From contig NZ_BMPM01000008.1 of assembly GCF_014647595.1 (NCBI RefSeq), positions 92,767 to 156,766 on the forward strand: a DNA stretch of 64,000 bases, given 5' to 3'. A model generated the notes under the pieces. The model was given only the letters and a program-made list of their open reading frames with translations, was not told where the DNA came from and did not search any database. Source of the DNA: Paenarthrobacter histidinolovorans (GTDB lineage Bacteria > Actinomycetota > Actinomycetes > Actinomycetales > Micrococcaceae). The position numbers were made by a program, and so were the translations under genes. Shown one piece after another: positions 42,045-49,655 of the stretch. Numbering within the stretch: position 1 is the first letter of the stretch; the number at the start of each line of letters is the position of its first letter.

Positions 42045-43082
42045 ATGGAATCCCTGGAACGGCGCAGCGGCCGGGCACATCGCACGCCCCGGGTGACAGC
42101 TGCCATGGTGGCCGCCCGGGCAGGTGTCTCAACGGCCACAGTTTCCCTGGTGGCCAACGGCAAAACCCAGGGGCGGGTATCCGACGACAACATTTCCCGC
42201 GTCCGTTCCGCGATCGCCGAATTGGGCTACGTGGTGGACAGCATCGGCAGCTCACTGGCCCGCGGAGTCAGCTCCATCGTCATCCTTGTCACGCCGGACG
42301 TGTCCAACCCCTTCTTCGCCAACGTGATCGCCGGGGTGCGGGAATCGTTGGGCGCCGAATATCAGCTGCTGCTCTCAGTGACCGACGCCGGCGAGTCACC
42401 CCAGGCATCCGACGTGCGGAAGTTGCTGGCCCTCCGGCCTGCAGGGTTGCTGGTGGGTGCCCCGAGCGCAGAGTTCCTGGAGGACCTTTCCGCGGCCGGC
42501 CCACTGGTGCTGCTGGACGCTCCCGGGTTGGAGGCTTTTGCTCCGTCCGTGAACCTTGATGTTGCCCAGGGAGCGCGGGAGCTTGCCCGGCATCTTGCGT
42601 CTTCCGGGCACACCCGCGCCGCCTATGTGGATGGCATCACCGGAACCGCGACGTTCCAGCTGCGGCGTGAAGCCTTCTTGGCCGAGGCGGCCGCGTGCGG
42701 ACTTTCCGTCGCTGATGGCCATGTGATCAGTACCCCGATCGACGTCGGTGCTGCCGCGGCCGCCTTCGCCGAAGCGTGGCCGGAGTGGCAGCGCGAGGGC
42801 GTGACCGCCGTCGTCTGTGGGACGGACACGCACGCCTATGGCGTGCTGCAGGAGGCCCGGGTTGAGGGCGTCCGGATTCCTGAAGAGCTGGCCGTGGCGG
42901 GCTTCGACGACCTTCCCTATTCGGCCACCAGCAACCCCAGCCTCACCAGCGTGCACCTGCCCGCGAGACCACTGGGCCGCAAGGCAGGGGAGCAGCTCCG
43001 AGGGCTGATGGAAGGCATGCCGTTGGCGGAGCCACACGTGACGCTCGAAAGTTCGCTGGTGGTTCGGGGATCTACGGCGTAG
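42045..43082 (+). CDS. uriR: LacI-family regulator of the uridine operon
   Basis: 345 residues from the ATG at 42045 (MESLERRSGRAHRTPRV). LacI HTH: VTAAMVAARAGVSTATVSLVANG (about 18-40), then VRSAIAELGYVVDSIGSSL hinge, a periplasmic-binding-like effector domain beginning SSIVILVTPDVSNPFFANVI, and PEELAVAGFDDLPYSATSNPSLTSV near the C-terminus. It is divergent from uriH with twin operators between. In Corynebacterium UriR represses the operon and uridine or ribose derivatives relieve it. Confidence 0.9.
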   Translation: MESLERRSGRAHRTPRVTAAMVAARAGVSTATVSLVANGKTQGRVSDDNISRVRSAIAELGYVVDSIGSSLARGVSSIVILVTPDVSNPFFANVIAGVRESLGAEYQLLLSVTDAGESPQASDVRKLLALRPAGLLVGAPSAEFLEDLSAAGPLVLLDAPGLEAFAPSVNLDVAQGARELARHLASSGHTRAAYVDGITGTATFQLRREAFLAEAAACGLSVADGHVISTPIDVGAAAAAFAEAWPEWQREGVTAVVCGTDTHAYGVLQEARVEGVRIPEELAVAGFDDLPYSATSNPSLTSVHLPARPLGRKAGEQLRGLMEGMPLAEPHVTLESSLVVRGSTA

Positions 43083-43107
43083 GACCAGTTTCGTAGCTCC
43101 CGGCGAA

Positions 43108-43461
43108 CTATCGCTTCAACGGGCGGAGCTGTTCCTCTGTGACAGGCAGCGAAACTGTGAAATAGATCTGCGGCGCCGTCATGTCGCCCCAATCATCTTT
43201 CTTCACCCGAACTGCGGTGGGTGTTACCTCGGCTATCCGGACGCGCAACCAGCCGCCGTCGTCGAGCCGCAATTCGTGCGGGTCCGCCAGGTAGCGCAAC
43301 CCGAGGTCATCGAGAACTTCCTCCGCGCTCAACCAGTCCACGATTTCCGTGCGCGGACGGCCCAGCAAGTCCATGGCGATGAAACCGTCGTCGGCCGGCT
43401 TCATCCATCCAACATGTTCGCCGTCATCCGCGCGCCGGTGCTCGATCCAGTCCGATTCCAT
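43108..43461 (-). CDS. Hypothetical protein
   Basis: 117 residues, hydrophilic and acidic, with Trp-rich segments (WIEHRRADDGEHVGWMKPAD, then DWLSAEEVLDDLGLRYLADP). A beta-rich C-terminal half includes WLRVRIAEVTPTAVRVKKDD. No membrane helix or known motif. It is convergent with uriR (25-bp gap) and downstream of the LysE gene on the same strand. Coding is supported by sensible amino-acid composition and actinobacterial codon use. I do not recognise the family. Confidence 0.7.
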   Translation of the reverse strand: MESDWIEHRRADDGEHVGWMKPADDGFIAMDLLGRPRTEIVDWLSAEEVLDDLGLRYLADPHELRLDDGGWLRVRIAEVTPTAVRVKKDDWGDMTAPQIYFTVSLPVTEEQLRPLKR

Positions 43462-43497
43462 GCCTCTGACCGTAGCATTCGCGCGGTGCGGGAGACG

Positions 43498-44124
43498 TTA
43501 GTGAATAACTGCCAGGAGCATGCCCACCAGCACAAAGAGGCAACCGAAGATGCGGTTGAGGATCATCTGGCCGCGCTGGTCGTGGGTGAATCGTTGGAAC
43601 GAGCGGGCAGCCAAGGCGAAGAAGAACCACATGACCATGATGTCGATGGCCAGCACAGTGGCGGTCAACACCACATATTGCTGCACCAAGGGCTGGTCCG
43701 GGCGGATGAATTGCGGCATGAACGCCAGGAAGAAGACGATCGCCTTGGGATTCAGCAGGTTGACCCAAACCCCGCGCTGGAACATGGACAGCGCGGGCTC
43801 GTTCTTCTTATCATCCACCTGTTCCTTGTCCAGGTCAGGCTTGTGCAGGAACTGCCGGATGCCGAGGTACACGAGGTAGGCCGCGCCGGCATAGCGGATC
43901 ACGTTGAAGATGACCGGGGAGTTGGACACCAGGACGCCGACGCCCAAAGCGACGATCAGGATGTGGATGACCAAGGCAACCTGTTGACCGAGGATGCCCC
44001 AGATGGAGCGGCGGAAGCCTGAGTTGAGCGAATTGCTCATGGTGAAGATCGCGCCGGCGCCGGGAGTGAAACTGATCAGGGTGCCGGCGCCAACCAGGGC
44101 CAGCCAAAGTGAAAACTGCACCAT
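43498..44124 (-). CDS. LysE/RhtB-family exporter
   Basis: 208 residues, six membrane helices. The N-terminus LVGAGTLISFTPGAGAIFTM has the family's TPG motif. IRYAGAAYLVYLGIRQFLH and FQRGVWVNLLNPKAIVFFLAF (the conserved NPK) follow. The family exports amino acids such as lysine, homoserine or threonine. Substrate cannot be inferred. It diverges from dinB across about 120-150 bp containing an inverted repeat. Confidence 0.9.
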   Translation of the reverse strand: MVQFSLWLALVGAGTLISFTPGAGAIFTMSNSLNSGFRRSIWGILGQQVALVIHILIVALGVGVLVSNSPVIFNVIRYAGAAYLVYLGIRQFLHKPDLDKEQVDDKKNEPALSMFQRGVWVNLLNPKAIVFFLAFMPQFIRPDQPLVQQYVVLTATVLAIDIMVMWFFFALAARSFQRFTHDQRGQMILNRIFGCLFVLVGMLLAVIH

Positions 44125-44159
44125 GTCAGCTTATGCGGGGGAGGAGCGTAGTGAGGACC

Positions 44160-44258
44160 GTACCTTCACCACCCGCTTTGGCGGGCGGGATGCGGCGAAC
44201 GCACCCGGAATAGGTTGATTCAGCCCTGTTGTGAGTTGAAAGAGGGTGGTGAAGGTAC
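44160..44258. repeat. 15-bp inverted repeat enclosing 69 bp, overlapping the dinB 5' region
   Basis: GTACCTTCACCACCC (44160-44174) and GGGTGGTGAAGGTAC (44244-44258) are exact mirror arms. A small CCCGC/GCGGG hairpin lies inside at about 44172-44186. The total size, about 99 bp, is close to the 89-96-bp hairpins at 21859 and 22842, but the sequence differs. It lies between the divergent lysE-like and dinB genes. Confidence 0.75.
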
Positions 44259-44275
44259 AGCCAAGGCCCGGGGCA

Positions 44276-45367
44276 ATGAGGCAGACTGATCCCGTGAGCG
44301 GAATCCCCTGGGTGCTGCACGTTGATCTCGACCAGTTCATAGCGGCGGTCGAGGTACTGAGGCGGCCCGAGCTGGCCGGTAAGCCGATCATTGTTGGCGG
44401 CCGCGGCGACCCCACGGAACGGGCTGTGGTGTCCACGGCCTCCTACGAAGCCAGGGCGTTCGGCGTCGGCTCGGGAATGCCGCTGCGGATCGCAGCCCGG
44501 AAAGTGCCGGACGCCATCATCCTGCCGGTCGACCAGGAAGCCTATCTGGCGGCCTCCGAGACCGTGATGGCCACCCTGCGCGAGCAACCCGGCGCAACGG
44601 TCCAAGTGCTCGGCTGGGATGAGGCCTTTGTCGGGGTGGAAACTGAGGACCCGGTAGCGTACGCGAAGCGGATTCAGGCAGCCGTGCTGGAGAACACCCG
44701 GCTCCATTGCAGCGTGGGTATCGGCGACACCCTGGTCCGGGCCAAGAACGCGACGGATTTCGGCAAACCCGCCGGCATCTTCAGTCTGACGAAAGACAAC
44801 TGGCTGGAGGTCATGGGGGACAAGCCCACCATTGAGTTATGGGGCGTCGGGCCGAAGATTTCCAAGCGGCTGGCCATCCACGGGATCACCACGGTCAACG
44901 AACTCGCCGCGTTTAACCCCCAGGATCTCGTCGCCGAGTTCGGACCAAAAATGGGCCCTTGGTACGCGCAACTGGGCCGTGGCGAGGGTGCCGCGGAAGT
45001 GGACGACACCCCTTGGGTTGCCCGGGCCCACGGCCGCGAGACCACCTTCCAGCAGGACATCACCGAAGCCGCGCAAATCAGTGAAGCCCTCAAAGAGCTG
45101 ACCGCCCGGGTCCTCGAAGACGTGGCGGCAGAGGGTCGCCCCGTGATCGGTCTGACCCTGAAGGTCAGGTACAAGCCGTTCTTCACCAAGACCTACGCCA
45201 GGAAAATTCCCGAGACCTACGACCGCGACCAAGTCCTGGCCCAGGCTCTCGACCTCACCGCCAAGATCGAGCCCGACCGCCCCATCCGGCTCCTCGGACT
45301 GCGGGCAGAAATGGCCATGCCGGAGGAAGCCCGGAAGGGTCACACGCCGACGCGCAGCGGTTGGTAA
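44276..45367 (+). CDS. dinB: DNA polymerase IV (Y-family translesion polymerase)
   Basis: 363 residues from the ATG at 44276 (MRQTDPVSGIPWVLHVDLDQF). In-frame GTGs at 44246 and 44249 are possible but lie in the inverted repeat. Catalytic Asp in HVDLDQFIAAVEVLRRPEL and the Asp-Glu pair in LGWDEAFVGVE are visible, as are VVSTASYEARAFGVGSGMP, the GIGDTLVRAKNATDFGKPAG thumb region and the GVGPKISKRLAIHGITTVNE HhH. A little-finger domain follows. The substrate-steric position is DQF with Phe as usual. It copies damaged templates. A C-terminal clamp motif was not identified. Confidence 0.92.
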   Translation: MRQTDPVSGIPWVLHVDLDQFIAAVEVLRRPELAGKPIIVGGRGDPTERAVVSTASYEARAFGVGSGMPLRIAARKVPDAIILPVDQEAYLAASETVMATLREQPGATVQVLGWDEAFVGVETEDPVAYAKRIQAAVLENTRLHCSVGIGDTLVRAKNATDFGKPAGIFSLTKDNWLEVMGDKPTIELWGVGPKISKRLAIHGITTVNELAAFNPQDLVAEFGPKMGPWYAQLGRGEGAAEVDDTPWVARAHGRETTFQQDITEAAQISEALKELTARVLEDVAAEGRPVIGLTLKVRYKPFFTKTYARKIPETYDRDQVLAQALDLTAKIEPDRPIRLLGLRAEMAMPEEARKGHTPTRSGW

Positions 45368-45403
45368 CGCCTTCGGTCCTAGAGCACGACGCCGGCCTGC
45401 CGC

Positions 45404-46387
45404 TTACCAGCGCGGGTGGATCGCTTCGCGGAAGTACCGGTCGTAGATGTCACGGACCCCGTCGGACAGCCCCGCGCCGACGACCTTCATGTCTCCGGCC
45501 TCCGCGTTGGCAGCGGCCTGCTGGGCTGAGCGCGCTCCGGGGATCACCGTGGTGACGCCATCCTGGGCGACGATCCATGCGAGGGCAGCTTGCGGGGTGG
45601 TGACGCCGTCGGGAACCAGCGCGCTGAACTCCTGCGCGGCCGTAAGGCCAGTGGCGAAGTCCACGCCGGAGAAGGTCTCGCCGACATCGAAGGCAGCGCC
45701 GGAACGGTTGTAGTTCCGGTGGTCGTCGGCCGGGAATTCCGTTTCACTCGTGTACTTTCCGGAGAGCAGCCCCGACGCCAGGGGCACACGGACAATGATG
45801 CCAACGCCGGCTTCCTTCGCAGCGGGCAATACTTCGTCCAGCGGCTTGAGGCGGAAGGCGTTCAGGATGATCTGCACGGAGGCAGTGTTGCCTCGCTTGA
45901 TGGCTTCAAGGGCCTCGTCCGTGCGCTCGACGCTGACTCCATAGTTGAGGATGGCACCTTCGCTGACCAAGGTGTCCAGTGCGTCGTAGACTGCGGAATT
46001 GCTGTAAACGGACGTGGGCGGGCAGTGCAGTTGGACCAGGTCAAGGGTGTCCTGTTGCAGGTTGCGGCGCGAACGGTCGGTCCATTCGCGGAAATTTGCC
46101 AGGGTGTAGTTTTCGGGGACCTGATCAACGCGGCGTCCCATTTTGGTGGCTACGGTGACGTTCAGCTCCGGGCGGGCGGTGAGGAAGCGGCCAATGAACT
46201 GCTCGCTGCGCCCATCGCCGTAGACGTCAGCGGTGTCGAAGAACGTGACGCCATGCTCAACCGAGGCTTCCAGAACGGCAAGTGCGTCCTTCTCGGTAAC
46301 GGATCCCCAGTCGGCCCCGAGCTGCCACGTTCCCAGCCCGACGGTTGAAACGGATCGGCCGGTCTTGCCAAGTATGCGCTGTTCCAT
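45404..46387 (-). CDS. Aldo/keto reductase
   Basis: 327 residues. AKR family TIM barrel: LGKTGRSVSTVGLGTWQLGAD (6-26), FFDTADVYGDGRSEQFIGRF with catalytic Asp and Tyr (49-68), VATKMGRR with the Lys, and LDLVQLHCPP with the His. The C-terminal TTVIPGARSAQQAAANAEAGD binds NADPH. It reduces carbonyl compounds. The substrate is unknown and no pathway partner is adjacent. Confidence 0.92.
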   Translation of the reverse strand: MEQRILGKTGRSVSTVGLGTWQLGADWGSVTEKDALAVLEASVEHGVTFFDTADVYGDGRSEQFIGRFLTARPELNVTVATKMGRRVDQVPENYTLANFREWTDRSRRNLQQDTLDLVQLHCPPTSVYSNSAVYDALDTLVSEGAILNYGVSVERTDEALEAIKRGNTASVQIILNAFRLKPLDEVLPAAKEAGVGIIVRVPLASGLLSGKYTSETEFPADDHRNYNRSGAAFDVGETFSGVDFATGLTAAQEFSALVPDGVTTPQAALAWIVAQDGVTTVIPGARSAQQAAANAEAGDMKVVGAGLSDGVRDIYDRYFREAIHPRW

Positions 46388-46405
46388 GGTGTCGACTATA
46401 TGGGG

Positions 46406-47632
46406 TCAGGCCCCGGCTGAGTCCAGTGCCTCCACTTTGCCCAACAGGTACCGGCGCTCCTGTAGGCTGCGGGTCTTTCTTGCAGCGGCGAGGAAGGCCG
46501 CACGGGCCTCGGGGAATGCCCCGGCCATCTCATGCAAGTGCCCACGGACGGCGTCCAGGCGGTGTGATCGCCCGAGGGCGTCATCCAGGCCCGCAAGCAA
46601 CTTCAAACCAGCGTCGGGCCCCTTCACCATGGCCACTGCCACGGCACGGTTCAGCGCCACCACTGGACTGGGAGCCACGGCATCCAGAACGGTGTACAAG
46701 GCAAGAATCTGGGGCCAATCGGTCTGCTCGTGTGTGGCAGCTTCGGCGTGCACAGCAGCAATCGCCGCCTGCAGTTGGTACGGCCCGGCCGCGCCCCGTC
46801 CCAGCACGGACGACAACAACGCAATGCCTTCCTGGATCTGCCCGCGATTCCATAAACTCCGGTCCTGCTCAGCCAGTGGCACCGGGGTTCCATCGGCCTC
46901 GGCACGTGCCGCCCGACGGGAATCGGTCAACAGCATCAAGGCCAGCAGCCCGGTCGCCTCGAGCTCTGACGGCACAGCGGCCACCAGCAATCGGGCCAAC
47001 CGGATGGCCTCCGCCGTGAGGTCCTCGCGCTGCAGCGACGAACCGGAACTGGCTGCGTAGCCTTCGTTGAAGATCAAGTAAAGGACGTGAAGTACGACGC
47101 CGAGCCTCGCCTTCCGTTCGGAAGGCGGCGGCATGCTGAACGTGGCTCCCGCTTTCTGGATCCCCTGCTTCGCCCTGCTGATGCGTTGTCCCATGGTCGC
47201 TTCGGGGACCAGAAAAGCTGAGGCGATTTCCGCCGTCGTGAGTCCTCCAACTGCCCGCAGCGTGAGGGCCAGTTGCGACGGCGCCGATAACGCGGGATGG
47301 CAACAAAGGAACATGAGGGTGAGGGTGTCGTCTGATGCTGGGGCTGAGGGGTGATCGGAATCCATGACCGCCACGCGTTCTTCGCGTGCACGCCGGGCGC
47401 TTTCACTTCGCCAAAAGTCCACCAGCCGACGGTTTGCCACGGCCAGCAGCCATGCTTTCGGATCGCGCGGCATGTCCATGGGCCACTGAAGAGAGGCCTC
47501 CAACAGTGCTTCCTGGACGGCGTCCTCGCAAGCATCGAACTGGCCGTGCTTGCGCGCCAGCACGCCGAGGACCTGCGGCGCGAGACTGCGCAGCAGGTCC
47601 TCAAGGTGCATGTGGCGGGAAGGTTCGGTCAA
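46406..47632 (-). CDS. ECF42-type RNA polymerase sigma factor with C-terminal extension
   Basis: 408 residues if started at the TTG at 47630-47632, which has a GAGG about 9 nt upstream. An ATG 21 nt in (MHLEDLLRSLAPQ) is an alternative. Sigma2 is at about 18-80 (GQFDACEDAVQEALLEA, DPKAWLLAVANRRLVDFWRSE) and sigma4 at about 110-160 (LRAVGGLTTAEIASAFLVPE, TMGQRISRAKQGI). A roughly 230-residue TPR-like/DUF6596 C-terminal domain follows, as in the ECF42 group. The DGPF-domain gene lies 3 bp upstream, the conserved ECF42 partner. No anti-sigma factor is present. The signal and target promoters are unknown. Confidence 0.9.
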   Translation of the reverse strand: MTEPSRHMHLEDLLRSLAPQVLGVLARKHGQFDACEDAVQEALLEASLQWPMDMPRDPKAWLLAVANRRLVDFWRSESARRAREERVAVMDSDHPSAPASDDTLTLMFLCCHPALSAPSQLALTLRAVGGLTTAEIASAFLVPEATMGQRISRAKQGIQKAGATFSMPPPSERKARLGVVLHVLYLIFNEGYAASSGSSLQREDLTAEAIRLARLLVAAVPSELEATGLLALMLLTDSRRAARAEADGTPVPLAEQDRSLWNRGQIQEGIALLSSVLGRGAAGPYQLQAAIAAVHAEAATHEQTDWPQILALYTVLDAVAPSPVVALNRAVAVAMVKGPDAGLKLLAGLDDALGRSHRLDAVRGHLHEMAGAFPEARAAFLAAARKTRSLQERRYLLGKVEALDSAGA

Positions 47633-47635
47633 GGG

Positions 47636-47995
47636 CTAGACCTCAGGCGGTCCGTCCGGGATGGCGCGAAGTTCCACCACCTGCGAGTACTTAACAATGC
47701 TGGAACAGATCTCCACCGCGCGTTCCTCGCTCGCGACATCCACCACCCAGTAGCCCACCAGTGATTCCTTGGACTCGGCGTAAGGGCCGTCGGTGGTGAT
47801 GACGCCGTCCGGGGTTTGTTTGACGAGCTTGGCGGTGCTGCCGTCTGCCAGCCCTGCGTTGAAGACGAGTTCGCCGGACTCGGTGAGGTCCTTGTCGATC
47901 TGGATCATGAACCCGATCATTTCCTTGATCCACGCGGGATCGGCAGTCTCCATCATGCCCTCGGCCGACCCGAACATCATGATCATGTATTTCAT
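47636..47995 (-). CDS. DGPF (YCII-related) domain protein, ECF42 partner
   Basis: 119 residues from the ATG at 47993-47995 (MKYMIMMFGSAEG). YCII-like fold with the family signature ITTDGPYAESKESLVGYWVVD, giving the DGPF-type name; here the motif reads DGPY. It is the first gene of a two-gene unit with the sigma factor, with 3 bp between stop and TTG. ECF42 genes are almost always linked to DGPF genes, which often are also their regulon, so self-amplifying control is likely. Biochemical function is unknown. Confidence 0.88.
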   Translation of the reverse strand: MKYMIMMFGSAEGMMETADPAWIKEMIGFMIQIDKDLTESGELVFNAGLADGSTAKLVKQTPDGVITTDGPYAESKESLVGYWVVDVASEERAVEICSSIVKYSQVVELRAIPDGPPEV

Positions 47996-48086
47996 CTCAA
48001 ACTCCTTGTGACGTGGCGCCCTTTTTGGGTGCTTCACTCATGGGTCGGAACTGCGGGGGATATTTCTACATGGTTCGGGAAACTTT

Positions 48087-48902
48087 TTATGCCCGGGCTA
48101 TGACCTCGCCGTTGGGAATGAGGAAATAGCCGTCATCCGTGGCTCCCCAGCGGTGCCATCCTGCAGCGATCCGGGCGAGGTCGGCCTCGTTGGCGAAACC
48201 GTACTCCAGGGCTTGTTCGGCAAAGGCGGAGTGCAGGACGCGTTCGCTCCACACCCGGGACTGCCAGGCGCGCTGCTGTGCTGTGGCGTAGAGCCAGTTG
48301 CTGCTGCTGGGTGCAACCTGGGTGAATCCGGCTTGCTGGGCCCAGGAAACCAGGCGGCGTCCGGCGTCCGGTTCTGCCCCGTTGCGCCGCGCGATCTTCT
48401 GGTACAGCTCCATCCAGTCATCCAGCTCAGGAACCTCGGGGTACCAGCTCATGCCGTGGAAATCGGCGTCCCGCACGGCAACGATGGCGCCGGGCTTGGC
48501 TACCCGGCGCATCTCGCGCAGGGCGGCGACGGGGTCAGTGAGGTGTTGGAGGACCTGGTGGGCGTGGACGAGGTCGAAGGATTCGTCCTCGAAGTCTAGA
48601 TCGTAGATATTGCCGGCCTGGAAGGTCACGTTGTCCACGCCGCGTTCAGTGGCGAGTTCGGTTGCCTGCGCCACGATTTCCGCAGAACGGTCCAGTCCTA
48701 TCACCTGTCCGGGCGTGACCATCCCCGCGAAATCGCACGTTATGCTCCCAGGTCCGCAACCGACGTCGAGGACCGATATTCCGGTGGTGAGGTGCGGGAT
48801 GACAAACGCGGCCGAATTCTCGACCGTCCGTGAGGCGTGGGCCCGGACAACCGACTCGTGGTGTCCGTGGGTATAGACATCTTCAGGCTGCTGCGCGTTC
48901 AT
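48087..48902 (-). CDS. Class I SAM-dependent methyltransferase
   Basis: 271 residues. Rossmann methyltransferase: TGISVLDVGCGPGSITCDFA (motif I, about 40-59), VIGLDRSAEIVAQA, NVTFQAGNIYDLDFEDESFD and LVHAHQVLQHLTDPVAALRE. The sequence resembles UbiE/Methyltransf_25-type small-molecule methyltransferases. Acceptor is unknown. It is a single gene with no obvious partner. Confidence 0.9.
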   Translation of the reverse strand: MNAQQPEDVYTHGHHESVVRAHASRTVENSAAFVIPHLTTGISVLDVGCGPGSITCDFAGMVTPGQVIGLDRSAEIVAQATELATERGVDNVTFQAGNIYDLDFEDESFDLVHAHQVLQHLTDPVAALREMRRVAKPGAIVAVRDADFHGMSWYPEVPELDDWMELYQKIARRNGAEPDAGRRLVSWAQQAGFTQVAPSSSNWLYATAQQRAWQSRVWSERVLHSAFAEQALEYGFANEADLARIAAGWHRWGATDDGYFLIPNGEVIARA

Positions 48903-48956
48903 AGGGAAACGCTACAACCACGACTGCCGGTTTTGGCGGAACGGCCTGAACTGCAG

Positions 48957-49502
48957 CTACTTCGGTTCCGTGTGCGCGGCCTGCTGGCGGGCTTCGATGG
49001 TTGCCTCCACCATGTCGGTCATGAAGCGTTGGACGAGCTCCAGTTCTGCCGTGGTGTAGGCGGCCATCGCGGTGCCCATCCGGATGGCCAGCGGCATGAA
49101 CATGGCACTCCCATCGCGGTACGCCTTGGGCGTCATGTGGAGCTGGACCTGGCGGCGGTCCGTTCCCAAGCGCTCACGCACCACGTGCCCGGAGGCGTGC
49201 AGGCGATCGATCAATGCGGTGGTGGCGGGGGAGCTGAGCCGGAGTTCGGCGCGGAGCACGCCCGGCGTGACCACTTTCCCTGCCGCGGAGTGTCGCATGA
49301 TGACGGCAAGGGCATTCATGTCCGTCCGGTGCATGTCGTTCTGCCCGCCGGCTGCGTCGACGTAGTGGTTGGCTTCCAGGGTGAAGTCCTGGAGGACGCG
49401 CACCAGCTCTTGGGAGGGGCCCGACGGCGGCATGGTGCCTTCCGGTACGACGCCCGGTTCCGCTGCGGAGTTGCCGGGGTGCTCTCCCCACGTATCCGAC
49501 AT
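48957..49502 (-). CDS. MarR-family transcriptional regulator
   Basis: 181 residues, ATG behind AAGGAGGG. Winged HTH in the middle: MHRTDMNALAVIMRHSAAGK, then VTPGVLRAELRLSSPATTALIDRLHASG (about 80-107, in pieces) and VRERLGTDRRQVQLHMTPKA as the wing. Divergent from the MMPL transporter with a palindrome between, so it probably represses the pump and itself, with release by a toxic ligand. Confidence 0.9.
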   Translation of the reverse strand: MSDTWGEHPGNSAAEPGVVPEGTMPPSGPSQELVRVLQDFTLEANHYVDAAGGQNDMHRTDMNALAVIMRHSAAGKVVTPGVLRAELRLSSPATTALIDRLHASGHVVRERLGTDRRQVQLHMTPKAYRDGSAMFMPLAIRMGTAMAAYTTAELELVQRFMTDMVEATIEARQQAAHTEPK

Positions 49503-49593
49503 CTGCCCTCCTTACGTCTTTGCTGCCCTCCGGATATTACTCCCAGGGCCGTCCCGTCAGCGCATCAGGACGAAAGAGTATTGGATTAGTTCC

Positions 49594-49614
49594 ATCATAG
49601 AGATAATCTATGAT
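49594..49614. promoter_or_regulatory. Putative MarR operator
   Basis: ATCATAGA-N5-TCTATGAT, 8-bp perfect half-sites, 42 bp before the MMPL start and 92 bp before the marR start. Size and AT-rich palindromic form fit MarR-family operators. Confidence 0.7.
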
Positions 49615-49655
49615 CGAATAAAGTCCCGCACAGCATCCCCACAGAAGAAGGACTC

